DNA of 64,000 bases from assembly GCF_024586455.1 (NCBI RefSeq), contig NC_065919.1:30914839-30978838 (forward strand), in the 5' to 3' direction. This document shows, in pieces, positions 46,536 through 57,863 of the stretch (position 1 is the stretch's first letter; every line of letters starts with the position of its first letter). This DNA comes from Bactrocera neohumeralis. Taxonomy: Eukaryota > Arthropoda > Insecta > Diptera > Tephritidae. The translations under genes were made by a program, and so were the position numbers. The notes below the pieces were generated by a model. It did no database searches. It had not been told where the DNA came from and saw only the letters and a program-made list of their open reading frames with translations.

Positions 46536-47270
46536 GGGGCTATACCAGTGTGGCAGTTTCAAAAAAAAAATTTTTTTTTTTTTTTTTTTGCTTTTTCGAT
46601 AGTTTATATTTTCAAAAATACCCTGTGAAATCGGCAAGATCATTTCTTGAATAGTTTTTGGATGGCAGCGTTCTAAAGAGCGACCGCTCGCAAGTACAAA
46701 CATATATAAGTGAAACTTTAAACGCGTTTTTCTCGAAACGACATTTTTCAAAATTGCTGACATCATAACTCAACGAGAAATTAACCGATCGACTTCAAAT
46801 TAAAACTGAGTATTGTACAATACATTTACTATACAATGACCTACGATCTTTTTGATTGGTTGAAAATTATAAATTTGGCATAAAAAAGGGACCATTTTTT
46901 ACCTAAAAAAATTATTATTTTTTTTTCAAAATTACGCCATTTAGTTAATTTTTGATATTTTCCAAATCGTAGGTCATTGTATAGGAAATATATTTAAGTT
47001 TAATAAACTTTTTGAATTTTTTTGTTTCAGCTACTCATTCGGCCGGAATCATGTCAGCAGTTGAGGCACATTTTATTTAGCACCTCCGAAGACAGCACAT
47101 ATTTAACTCCGTTATTTTTTAAAATTTTTGTAAAAAAAAAATCTTAAAATATAGCTGAAACTATACCTCATTACGTCCAAGGAAGTGCGAAACTTTCAAT
47201 TGAGTACTTTCTTTTAAAAAAAATTCACGATAATCGCCTAATTTTTCATGCGCTACACTGGTATAGCCCC
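46536..47270. mobile_element. 735-bp non-autonomous DNA element flanked by TTAA
   Basis: TTAA at 46532-46535 and 47271-47274 flanks perfect terminal inverted repeats of 16 bases (GGGGCTATACCAGTGT), with weaker matching inward to about 19. The interior is AT-rich and noncoding. It holds its own inverted pair: TATACAATGACCTACGAT (about 46831) against its reverse complement (about 46966). A TTAA target site is the hallmark of piggyBac-type transposition, so I infer a piggyBac-like MITE. It sits just 5' of a mariner relic. Confidence 0.75.
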
Positions 47271-47296
47271 TTAAGTCGGTACACCAGGGAAAAAAT

Positions 47297-47700
47297 ATGG
47301 AACAAAACATTTTTCTCAAATTTTGTAGTTTTAACAAAACTGTGTGCGGAATCCTTGCGAATATTAAAAAGGTTACGGTGATTCAGTTTTATCAAAAACA
47401 CAAGCCACGAGTGCTACAAAGCCTTCAAGGGCGGTCGAGAGTTCATTGAAGACATGCCTCGGTCTAGACGACCTTCGACCTCTTCAACTGATGGAAATAT
47501 TTAAAAAAAAGTGAAAGATATGGTGCTCGACATCTCTCGCGAGTCCGTTCGAATGATTTTAGTGGATATTTTGTGTATGAAACAATTTCGTGCTCGACTC
47601 GTTCCGATAAAGCTGAATTTTTTTCAAAACGAGTACCGTAAAGAGGTTTCGTTGGTCATACTTGATCGTGCGAATTCCGATCCCACATTCATCTAATTAC
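47297..47700 (+). mobile_element. mariner transposase fragment, N-terminal half
   Basis: It starts at ATGGAACAAAAC. Frames read CYKAFKGGREFIEDMPRSRR with PSTSSTDGN, then SRESVRMILVDILCMKQFRA, RLVPIKLNFFQNEYRKEVSL and LDRANSDPTF. This is the helix-turn-helix half of a mariner transposase. A deletion sits between the VKDMVLD and SRESV codons. The core containing the first catalytic Asp is replaced by unrelated sequence after about 47697. Confidence 0.75.
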
Positions 47701-47832
47701 GTGGTTGCATTAAGTTAGATTGTTCACATGAGTCCTGAAATATAAGAATTGACGTAAAAGTGAGCAGTTTCATTCCCATGGTCCAATTTTGACATCGGGT
47801 GCTATGAGGCCCTTCTATATTATACGGATTTA

Positions 47833-49232
47833 TTATACTCTTGCAACCAGTTGCTGCAGAGTATTATAGTTTTGTTCACCTAACGGTTATACGTATCACA
47901 TAAAACTAAGCGAGATAGATATAGGGTTATATATATATAAATGATCAGGATGACGAAGAAAGTTCAAATCCCGTTGACTGTCTGTCTATCCGTTCGTCCG
48001 TGCAAGCTGTAATTTGAGTAAAAATTGAGATATCTTGATGAAACTTGGTATGTAGGTTCCTTAGTATAAATTTCGAGTTCGTAGATGGGCGTAAGCGGAC
48101 CAAGTTATGCCCACAATTCGCTATTAACCGAAAACATATAAAGTGCCATAACTAAGCACTAAATTAAGATGTCGAGCTGGCACTTGTGGCCACAATTTTT
48201 TGAAAAAGTGGGCATGACTCCGCCCTCTAACAAGTTTAATGTACATATCTCATAAACTACTTAAGCTACAATAACCAAATTTGCTGAGCACAAATTTTAT
48301 ACGAACTTTTACCGACAGCGTGGAAATGGATGAAATCGAAGGAGAAGCCCGCTCGCTCCACATATAACGGTACTGTTAAAATCTACTAAAAGTGCGATAA
48401 ATCAATATCTAAATACGCCAGAGAAAAAATTTTACCGCCGAGATGACATGAGAGAGCTTTATGGGAGCTGGGGTGAAAATTGGACGATGAGCGTGGCACC
48501 GCCCACTCTGTTGTGAAATTCCATATCTCGGAACCCGACCAAACCATTTCGAAAATTTAGTACGTGGCATTGTTCTTACATTTTTGTGTTACATTGTGAA
48601 AATGGACGAAATCGGACAACAAACACGCCTACTTCCCATATAGCACAATTTTAAGTTCCACTTGATTCGTTCAGTTTTCAGTACACAAATCAAGAAGCAA
48701 TTAATATAACGGGATAAAACTTTGCACGAATATTGCCTTTAGTGTGTGCAACTTTATGACAAAAAATTGTTCAAATCCAACCAAACTTGTTCAAGCCCCT
48801 AGATCACGAATATGTGAACGCCAGTACCAATAGTTGACTTTTAATCGAAAATATCGGTCTATGTGTGACATATATATAATTAAAATGCAGGCATAATCCT
48901 TATGTCCTAAATGGGTTAAATCAGGCCAATACTTCCCTTAATACTCATATACATATGAATATAATATGAAGATTTTCGACCTTCCGGGCGATTCTGTACC
49001 GCATATATCGACCAATATGTGAGCTATCCCAATAAAAATAAGACAGTGTGTTACTCAGAATTGTGTATCTTAATTTGGGCGAAAACTTGTCTGAGCCCCT
49101 ATATAACTAATATCAGGACTTTCGAACATCCGGCTGATTTTACTCTATATGATTGGACACCTTAAAGTATTGATTCTTGCAAGTTGCAAGAATATAAAAT
49201 GTTCGGTTGTACCCGAACTTAGCCCTTCCTTA
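47833..49232 (+). repeat. Repeat family X, long copy (about 1.4 kb)
   Basis: The start has TACTCTTGCAACCAGTTGC followed by GCAGAGTATTATAGTTTTGT, so a short TACTCT/AGAGTA foldback lies at the left end. The right end has GTTCGGTTGTACCCGAAC then TTAGCCCTTCCTTACTT, another stem-loop. The interior has CCGCCCAC and GGGCATGACTCCGCCC blocks. A second copy lies at 55985-56930, and pieces lie at 32640 and 39355. It is noncoding; terminal stem-loops without clear inverted repeats leave its class open. Confidence 0.7.
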
Positions 49233-49676
49233 CTTTTTTTTATTGTATTGTCTCTTTTTTAATAGTTTTGAACATAGTCGAGGTTATCATACGATTTCAC
49301 TCATTTTCACAGTGTCTGAAAATGGAATGGATGAATGGCCGGACAGACAGAATTAGGTGACAGAAAGTACCGTTAAGTGAACAGAAGTATTATACTCTGT
49401 TCCAACAAATTCCGAGAGCGTAATAAATACATTTTCATAATGTTATGTCTAAAGCTGAGAGAGAGAGAACAGAAATGATTTGTTTTCATGAAACGGGAAC
49501 TACGCAAAAATAAAGGTCGATATTTCACTAATTTTCCAACCTTTATCCTTTTTGGAAGAAGTTTTCGAAAATATTAACTTTTCAATCCTTTGAAATTTTC
49601 CAACTATAATACGCCTTTAACTATCCTCATATATATGCATCGAAAATTTAAAGGTCCGATCATTTACATTAGTACT
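49233..49676. other. Unassigned spacer
   Basis: AT-rich sequence with no domain or repeat structure that I can see. Confidence 0.4.
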
Positions 49677-51120
49677 GTGGAGGATGGGGTAATGTGGAGA
49701 AGTTCACTCAAGTGAGTAAAGTTCTTTGATTGTCATTCACTTGGGAGTGGCCAGAAACGATTCTTCTACATATAGCCCAGCAGCTTGCGACTTCCGTTTG
49801 AAGGGGAGCTAAAGTGAGAAGGCTAACCATCCCTCTCCAGGGTTGTGCGATAGATTTGGCACCCTCCACGTAAAAACGCCCCCAATAAATACGAAACAAC
49901 AGCCTCGGAAGAGAAACCCACCCTTTTGATGACGATCATAACAATCGAATAAAGGATAACGATTTAAGGGCATGCACCAAAAAGGGCGATGGACGGGACA
50001 AGGACTGAGACGAGTAGGTCCTTGTGGCATATACAACAGTGGCCCTACAAAGAAGCTCAAAATCGTTGTGGGATTCGTGGTGGGAAACAGGGTCCGTCGC
50101 CGAGTCCTGGCATTCACCCCGGTGGATAAACGAGCCACAGTCCGCATCAAAACGAGGTTCTGCAACATATCGCTGACTTGCGACCACGCGCCTTCGGAAG
50201 AGAAGGACGATGTGATCAAAGATGCCTTCTATGGGCGCTTGGAGCGAATTTATCGGAAACTCCTCGCCACGATGTCAGAATCGTGCTTGCTGCAATCGCA
50301 GCAGACAGCCGAACGATTTTCCACTCGACTTACCCTACTGCTCTCTGAGAACACTGCTATCTGAAAACACTCGATATAAGGGAACTGTGGAACGGCATTT
50401 CAAGCTCCTTACGTACAGCTGCTAACGAAACTATTGGTTTTCGGAAAATGCAAAGAACAACTGGTACGATGAGGAGTGCCGTGTCGCAATAGAGAGAAAA
50501 CAGACAGCCTACCTTTCAATTTTGCGATCGACCACAACACGTGCGGGATGGCATAGATACCGAGAGTTGAAGAGGGAAGCGAGACGCATTTGCGGACAAA
50601 AAAGAAAGGGGCCGAAATGCGTGAGTACGAGGAGCTTGACAATCTGGCCGATCTTGGGTAATGCTCGAAAATGTAATTCTTTGTAGAATATGGTTGGATG
50701 AAAGCATGCCCAACGATTGGAAGTGTACTCTGCCCAATCCCGAAAAAGGGAGACCACACAATCCGCGCCAACTACCGAGGGATAAGTCTCCTTAATATCG
50801 CATATACGATTCTATCGAGCATAGTGTGTGAAAGATTAATGTCCACCGTCAACAAACTGATTGAACCTTATCAGTGCGGCTTTAGGCCTGGAAAAACTAC
50901 AGCTGACCAGATATTCACCATGCGCCAAATTTTGGAATAGAAACGTGTTAAGAGAATCGACACACTCCACCTCTTCTTCGATTTTAAAGCTGCTTTTGAC
51001 AGCACGAAAAGGCGCTGCCCCTATGCCGCGATATTTGAAGTTGGTATCCCCATCAAGGTAACACAGGTGTCTAAGCTGATATCGCGCAGAGTTCTGGGAA
51101 CGACCTCTCCGACGCGTTCC
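49677..51120 (+). mobile_element. RTE-clade non-LTR retrotransposon, copy D, 5' part
   Basis: The leader GAGGATGGGGTAATGTGGAG matches copy C. Endonuclease pieces at 49972-50364 (RWTGQGLRRVGPCGIYNSG, FTPVDKRATVRIKTRFCNIS) jump by deletion to LQSQQTAERFSTRLTLLL. The linker and fingers follow (CPIPKKGDHTIRANYRGISL, FRPGKTTADQIFTMRQIL). Homology stops near 51120 after a CGACCTCTCCGACGCGTT block. It is broken in several frames. Confidence 0.82.
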
Positions 51121-52152
51121 CTGATTATTTGACAGCGATGGAGATCAGGGAATTTCTATCAGCTGATTTCAGAAAAGGCGGGATGCCAGAAATAAACCGC
51201 TATAATTAACTGACAAAATCAGTGTGAAAAGAAATTTCATTGAAGTGTGTGCATATTTGGTAAAGAAATTTTTAATGTGTTATGTGTATTTATGATTTTA
51301 CATACATACATTTTAATATTTATATATGCATTTTCAAAGTGATTAATTTAGTATTTTTGTATAATTTAGTGAAAATACCAAAAGTAAACTTTGTGCATGA
51401 TATTTTATAGAGTTAATACAGTAGTTTTTAAAAATATGTAATTTACTAATCTAACTACATATAATAATAATATATTTGTAATTAAATTCTACTACGTACG
51501 TTAAATAAAAATAAATATTTTATTGTATCACAATATTGATTGTAGTACTTAGTGTAGAAATAATTTCAAAAATTACAGTATTTTGGTAGGAAAATTATAA
51601 TTAGAATAGTATTAATTATATATATGTAGGAATACATATACATATCTTAAATTTGTGATATTTTTATATGAATTGCTTTGTTTTTCTGTTTTTCTGTTTT
51701 TTCATTACATTATTTTATTACTTATTTATTTATTTTGTGTTCATTTGTTATTTTAAATTGTTACATTTATTTGTATTATTCATTTATCTACGTACATATT
51801 AGTACTAGTATACATACTGTGATTTCTTTTATGAATTGTTCTGGTTTCTGATGTTTATATACTTACATATATTCTTTTAATTTGTTAACTACGTATTTAT
51901 TTTACATTTTTTTTATGTTGTATAAGAGTGATATAGGCCTTCTAGAGAACCCAGCACCCAAAAATAATATCGGTAACGCGCTATTTGCATACCTCAGCGG
52001 TAGTGTTGAAATTGCAAAATGCCCAAAAGTTATTTATAAAATGCCCAATCTAATATTTTTCAGCAGTGGCATCAATGGCAAACGTTATAAAAATGCGAAT
52101 TTTGATAGCTCTCTCCCGAATCGAAGAGTCTCGTATCATATTATCCATGACG
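51121..52152. other. About 1.0 kb of very AT-rich sequence splitting RTE copy D
   Basis: It replaces the RTE segment that would hold motif B, YADD and the following codons (about 560 bases by comparison with copy B). The centre (51240-51900) is almost pure A/T; the last 250 bases are less so. No terminal repeats are convincing. It could be an insertion combined with a deletion, or unrelated DNA between two separate RTE remnants. Confidence 0.5.
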
Positions 52153-52568
52153 TCTGATAAGTTGACGTTACGAGTTTTCGAGAGAAAAGTTCTGCGAAAG
52201 ATTTATGGTCCTTTGCGCGTTGGCCACCGCGAATATTGCATTCGATGAAACGATGAGCTGTACGAGATATACGACGACATTGACTATGTACTTAGTTCAG
52301 CGAATTAAGAGACAGCGGCTGCGCTGGCAAGATCAAGTCGTCGAATGGACGAAAACGCTCCAGCTCTGGAAATATGCGACGCAGAGGACGCCGGAGGAAG
52401 CAAAGGAATAGGAAGACCTCTCCGTTGGAAAGACCAGGAGAAGGACCTGGCTTCGCTTATAATCTCCAATTGGCGCCACATTCCGAAAAGAAGAAACGGC
52501 TGGAACGCTGTTTTTAACTCGGCTAAAACCGCGTAAACGTTGACTACGCCAGTAAAGAAGAAGAAGAG
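52153..52568 (+). mobile_element. RTE-clade non-LTR retrotransposon, 3' part (copy D2)
   Basis: The sequence encodes LRVFERKVLRKIYGPLRVGH, then RIKRQRLRWQDQVVEW with a frame change, and later NWRHIPKRRNGWNAVFNSAK. It ends TGACTACGCCAGTAAAGAAG AAGAAGAG, the family's 3' terminus with an AAG tail. It is probably the 3' end of the element whose 5' part ends at 51120. Confidence 0.8.
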
Positions 52569-53262
52569 TACTGAATAAAACCATTTCTCTGACTGGATAG
52601 TTGCGGTAGGATCCATTTTTAAACTGATAAAATAATCCTCAGCTGTTTTCGAAAATATAGAAGCAGTGAGGATGGTTTCTTTAACTTTTTTTTTTATTGC
52701 GAACGCTGTACTATTTAGTACTATCTGTATGTGGGGTAAAGTCGAAAAATAGAGAATTTACTTTTTTACTATGACTTAATCCATCAAAAAAAAAAAAATA
52801 ATAATAATTATTTGGTCCCGAGTATTATACTGTATATTTGGTATTTTTCGGTCCAGTTTATTTTCAGTTCGAAATTTCTCGCATTATATTATATGACTTG
52901 TTCTGTTAGCTGGTTATTTCTGTTAGTTATACTTGTAGTAGTAAGCCGGCATTGGTATGATGGTTCGCTACAGGGACACACTTATGTATCCGTATGAGAG
53001 TGTGCGTCAATTGTATATGTTTTGTGTTGATTAGGATTTGAAAACGCGTACGGCTTTGTACGGGTATCAATGTGCTTCATTTTTCATTTCTCTCGAGATT
53101 TTTATTGTTCGGGTATTTTATTTGAATTCGCTGCTAGGTCGCTTCCTGTGCGCACATTTCCACTTACGAACCGTTCACTCAGTCAGAAGTCTCTGAACGT
53201 TTTGTACACTAGGTATATTTATATGAAAATTTGTACATCTTAACAACACACAAATGGACGTA
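52569..53262. other. Unassigned spacer
   Basis: No gene or element recognised. There is an A-rich run near 52786-52803. Confidence 0.4.
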
Positions 53263-54186
53263 CAACTGTGTTCGAAATAATAGCAGTAGTATAACCAGGA
53301 ATTTAATAATGATATTCTAGCTGCAAGAAATTTGGTTTCTTCAAAAAATTACATACTTCTTTAAATAATCAAAAATATCAGCTGTGACAATAATAGCAAT
53401 ATTGAGTATTTTACATAAAAACCGAGCCATGTAGACCACCTAGCGCTTACATTTCTCTAGAGAAATCCATATCCATAACTGCTCCGAACTTGACGGGTAA
53501 AGAGACCCCATAGCTTCCTTGAGCCCCGTTACGTGACTTACGTTAATTTAGCATCCATGTTTTCTTTAATCCAACATAACGGACTTATACCATAGTAAGA
53601 GATGAACCACTGTACTTTGGTTCTTGTGCCTCCATGTTTGTCTGGCCTTCGTACATACATACTCTCGGCATGCTCTTGAATCAAATAAAGCAACTTTTGT
53701 TTTGTCGGAGCACAAAATGCTGCACCTTCAACTGGACAGTGCATGTGTTCTTCAATAAATTGAGCTTTGTCCTATACATGCCAGAGTTGCAGTAATGACT
53801 CCCTTCTTTTCTTATCGTGAAGATAGTAACACTAGTTCTTAGTTCATTTTGAATTTTTTAGAGCCTAATTTTTCGGCATTTGGTTTCCATTTCGAGCAAA
53901 TATTCGATAAACTTGCAAGATTTTCCTTCCCCCATTAATTTTTTATGATATTTCACACTGCTATTTAAAAGCTAAATAAATAAATAATAAACGCTATTTA
54001 AAAGCTAAATAAATAACTAGCACACAAAATAACGGAACTCCATTAATTTGGTAACTATTACAAAATAAATTTAAGCACAGAGTGCCAATATTTAAGCCCT
54101 TAATCGGACATATGTATGTAGAGGAAATTACATATCAAGGATCCTTTAATTTTCACAAACCACTGCTATTATTTTCAACACAGTTG
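53263..54186 (-). mobile_element. Tc1-like transposon, 924 bp, internally deleted, with both ends
   Basis: Terminal repeats CAACTGTGTTCGAAATAATA with GCAGT (left) and the reverse complement of CAACTGTGTTGAAAATAATA with GCAGT (right) match except for two bases. A TA dinucleotide lies outside each (53261-53262 and 54187-54188), the standard Tc1/mariner target duplication. On the minus strand 53538-53744 reads MHCPVEGAAFCAPTKQKLLY (out of frame with the Asp block) and YVRRPDKHGGTRTKVQWFIS with YYGISPLCWIKENMDAKL. These are the core around the HGGG and FSYYGxGP motifs of Tc1 transposases. A near-repeat (GCTATTTAAAAGCTAAATAA twice) lies at about 53960-54020. Both the N-terminal and C-terminal thirds are missing. 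Confidence 0.82.
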
Positions 54187-55369
54187 TATATATGTGTGTG
54201 TTTATGTAGTTGTTTGCGTATGCAAAAGTAAGCATTTGAATTCGGTGCGGCGACGACACCCAACAGCAAACAACAACAACAACGATAGTAAACACGCCGC
54301 GGCATCGTTACTTGATGGCGGGCTGGAGGGTTGTGCATCTCAGGAAGCTTACTATCCATACATACATATGTACATATATTACATAATTGCATATGTATGT
54401 ATGATGGCATTGTATGTATGATTGGTATTCATCTATGTGTGCGTGCGTACGTGTATTCTACGGACACAGTCGTGCGTTTCCCGTTGCAGCCCACAATTTA
54501 GCATTTTGTTTGCTTTATGTTAAGTATTCGCGTGCAATCTTCTTTTGTCGTTTCCAGCTCCATTCGCGTTACCGTTGTTGCAGTTGTTTTTGTTGTTGCT
54601 GCAACTCGCATTTCCATGTATTTTTAATCGCAATTCAAATCAAATGAAAGGAAGTACTTTGACAGCATTTCGAGTACACTGCCGCCAATGTCGCGTCGTG
54701 CTCTCCCTAACGGTACCGTGGTGTGGCATTGCTTTGGGTATCAAATGGAGAATAATTAAATTTTTAAATATCACATTAAAAGGGATTCAATGCACATTCA
54801 GGAAATGCGCAACGTTCAGGAATGGAATTCGAAAGGGAGGTATGGTACAAACAAATATCTATGTACAAACATACATACATGTATGTATATATGTACATAC
54901 ATATGTACATAAATGCATATGGTATGCGACAATTCCAGCAGTTAGTTGGAATCATTCTTAAACCGAAAATCTTTTGAGTGGAAAGCTCGCGCTTATCCGC
55001 ACTAAATAAAGCGAATGGAATGCAAATGTTTAAAGCATGACGTTTGAATAAAATTTGCGTCAAATTCGATTTGAAAAAATGTTCAATAATATTTAGGTAT
55101 TCTGATCCCTCACAAACATATGCAGGCTCCGCTTGCGGGGTGAGAGAGATAAATAAAACTCTTATAAAAGGAGTTGAAAAACTTGAGAAAAGAAATAGGA
55201 AAGATACGTGTATTTTGGTATGTAGGCATACCTGTGGTCTTAATGAAGCTCGTCAATACAAAAAGTTTTATTTGTGCAACGTCCGAGGCATCGTCAAGAA
55301 GCTTTCATCCGATAGTTCCGATTCTTGTCCATACAAAGTCTTACTTCTACAATGGTCTTTCAATGGTGT
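54187..55369. other. Gene-free spacer with microsatellites
   Basis: CATA/TATG repeats lie at about 54355-54420 and 54865-54915. A moderately GC-rich patch lies at 54240-54700. Overlapping short frames on both strands have no recognisable product. Confidence 0.4.
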
Positions 55370-55930
55370 TGCCCAGAGATAAAGAGATGTCCAACTCCTC
55401 TCTCACTGGAAGTGAGAGAACAATTGCTAAGCAAAACCACTATAATTTGACAGTTGACTGCTTGGGGAGAGAGAGCTTGGAAACGAGCGATCAGATTGAA
55501 ATCTTGCCAAAAACGGAGGGATTTGTAGCATCGTTCAAGACCTCTTATAAAAAGTAAAACAATGAAAATTAAATAAATTTGTAAAATTTAAAGGTATCTG
55601 ATGAAACGTTTTGTAATTTGAAGCATCATAGTTTTATTTTCAATGGAAAATGATTTAAAACATTTAATGATTGAGAGCTAACAAGCTTAAATTCTTTTTT
55701 ATTGGGTATTGAAAGGACAAAAGTCAGTTGTTCTAATATTCTTTAAAAAGATTTAAATAGTTTCTCCATATAATAAATAACCACTATTTAGTAATTTTTA
55801 TACGTACTAAATGTTGGGTGTTGGGTTGATAAATACCCAAAAATTGTTATTTTGTTCGATCTGGCCATAATGGAAAATGTTGCTTGTTTTGAGGCACACT
55901 GGAATAAGTTTGGCATCCATCATCCCTGAT
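55370..55930. repeat. Possible 560-bp foldback element
   Basis: Sequence at about 55370-55412 (AGAGATAAAGAGATGTCCAA then CTCCTCTCTCACTGG) is an imperfect reverse complement of about 55885-55926 (CACACTGGAATAAGTTTGGC then ATCCATCATCCCTGA). The right-arm motif also occurs at 38735. The interior is noncoding and AT-rich. Matching is about 70% by eye, so the call is tentative. Confidence 0.4.
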
Positions 55931-55984
55931 GTTGCAGTCTATTTATACCAAGTCTGCCGATTAAATAGCGAGCTGTTAGCACTG

Positions 55985-56930
55985 AGTTCTTATGCAACAA
56001 TGTTGCTAAGGAGAGTATTATAGTTTTGTTCACATAATTTCTAAGTCCTACCAAACTTTGTGAAGAGAGTTATGTAACTTGTAAAAATTGAGATTTTTTT
56101 ATTCTTCCATAAGAAGGTTAAGTAAGATGGGCAAAATCGGCCCACTGCACGCCCACAAAACGCGGAAACCGAAACATATAAAGTGTCATAACAAGCCATA
56201 AATAAAGATATTAAAGTGAAATTTAGCACAAAGGATCGCACTAGGGAGGGGCATATTTAGACGTAATTTTTTTGGAAAAGTGGGAGTGGCTCCGCCCCCT
56301 ACTAAGTTTTTTGTACATATCTCGGAAACTACTATAGCTATGTCAGCCAAACTCTAAGAGTCGTTTTCTTCAGGCATTTCCATATACAGTTCAAAAATGG
56401 AAGAAATCGGATAATAACCACGCCCACCTCCCATACTTATGTTGAAAATACTAAAAGTGCGTTAACGGACAACAAAAAACGTTAGAAACACTAAATTTTA
56501 CGGAAGAAGTGGCAGAAGGAAGTTGCACCCAGGCTTTTTTTTAAAAATTGAAAATGGGCGTGGCGTCGCCCACTTATGGACCAAAAACCATATCTCAGGA
56601 ACTACTAGACCAATTTCAATGAAATTCGGTATATAATATTTTCTTAACACCCTGATGATATGTACAAAATAAATGGGTGAAATCGGTTCACAACCACGCC
56701 TTCTTCCAATATAACGCTATTTTGAATTCCATCTGATGCCTTCTCTGTATAATACATGTAAATGTACATTTAGGAATCAATGATGATAGCGGAATAAAAC
56801 TTTACAAAAATACGGTATTTGAAAAATATGTAATTGACTGATAATGAAATCTCGATTATCACTTTATCATGCGAGAGTATAAAATGTTCGGTGACACCCG
56901 AACTTAGCCCTTCCTTACTTGTTTTATTTA
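55985..56930 (+). repeat. Repeat family X, copy 2 (about 0.95 kb)
   Basis: The same left block (GAGAGTATTATAGTTTTGTT, CACATAA) and right stem-loop (GTTCGGTGACACCCGAAC, TTAGCCCTTCCTTACTTG) as 47833-49232. Interior matches include AAGTGGGAGTGGCTCCGCCC and GGGCGTGGCGTCGCCCAC. It is shorter because the right-central part present in the long copy is missing. Confidence 0.7.
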
Positions 56931-57084
56931 ATATTCGTCATGCGCGACCCATACCTCATTAATGCCACGTTTGCTTGCTTGTGTAGCAAGTTAAGGATTG
57001 ACCCAAGACTCAGTCGATTAAATAGAGGCAAGTAAATTCCAACTTTGTAAGTGTGTCTATTTGGTTAGTTAATCGATCAATACA

Positions 57085-57556
57085 AACAAGAAAAACGTTT
57101 ATACAGTTCACAGATTAAAATTTCGTAAATATTTTGTCAAATCTTTTCCATACAATGGTATTCAATGGTGTTGACTATTACTGTATACATCAAATACAAC
57201 AAGAACTTGATTTCGATCGTTCATTTGTATCTATTTAACCGATCATTGTTGCCTCAGAAAATAATCTAGACCAAATTTTGTGAAGATACATTGTCAATTC
57301 CGATCGTTCAGTTTATATGGCAGCTATATGTTATAGTGGTCCGATACCGGCCGTTCCGACAAATGAGTAGCTTCTTGAAGAGAAAATGAAGTTTGCAAAA
57401 TTTCGGGCCTAGTTCGTATATACATATACAGACAGACATACTGATCATTTATATATTTATATATGTATGTATATATATAGGGTCTCCGATCCTTCTTTCT
57501 GGGTGTTACAAACTTCGTGACAAACTTAATATACCCTGTTCAGGGTATAAAAATAT
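57085..57556 (+). repeat. Interspersed repeat family Y, copy 3 (longest)
   Basis: It has ACAACAAGAACTTGATTTCG, a GATCGTTCAGTTTATATGGC block, TGGTCCGATACCGGCCGTTC, ATACAGACAGACATACTGAT, GGGTCTCCGATCC and the end AATATACCCTGTTCAGGGTA, with CCCTGTTCAGGG as a terminal palindrome. Block order agrees with copies 1 and 2. Confidence 0.65.
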
Positions 57557-57724
57557 CACTATATCCTGGAACCATTGCAGGCTTATCGTCAAATGAGATA
57601 TTATATCTACCAAGAAATCAAAGCAATCTTTCACTATCTGTGATAAAGCCCTAAGAGACTTTAATGATTTCTAAGCCGTTTTGCTTTCTGTATATGTATA
57701 TATGTACATAAATATATGTTTTTC

Positions 57725-57863
57725 TTTTTGGGAGCTCACTCTTTGTCAGAACAAGAACGCGTCCTTTAATACTTTGATGTTCGCTTGGAAAATACTGCGG
57801 TGGTCTGTTAGTCGGAAGGCGATTCTGGTATCTAATTTTGCTGCGAAGACACCACCTCCCACA
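57725..57863 (-). pseudogene. RNase H fragment of a non-LTR element, interrupted by the hAT insertion
   Basis: Read on the minus strand, starting from the far side of the hAT (63900-63924) and continuing here, one clean frame gives VGGGVFAAKLDTRIAFRLTD followed by HRSIFQANIKVLKDAF. This is the conserved RNase H stretch (GAGVYS...LPDHCSVFQAE type) of R1/I-like elements. The hAT element sits between codons of this frame with an 8-bp duplication, so the fragment predates it. Confidence 0.7.
57856..57863. repeat. hAT target-site duplication, left copy
   Basis: CTCCCACA directly before the terminal CAGTGGCG; the identical 8 bases follow the other end at 63900-63907. An 8-bp duplication is the signature of hAT transposases. 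Confidence 0.9.

Noticed and set aside
54153..55063. Overlapping frames of 70-138 codons on both strands
   Set aside because: Microsatellite-derived Tyr/Ile/Cys-rich peptides; both strands are open over the same bases.
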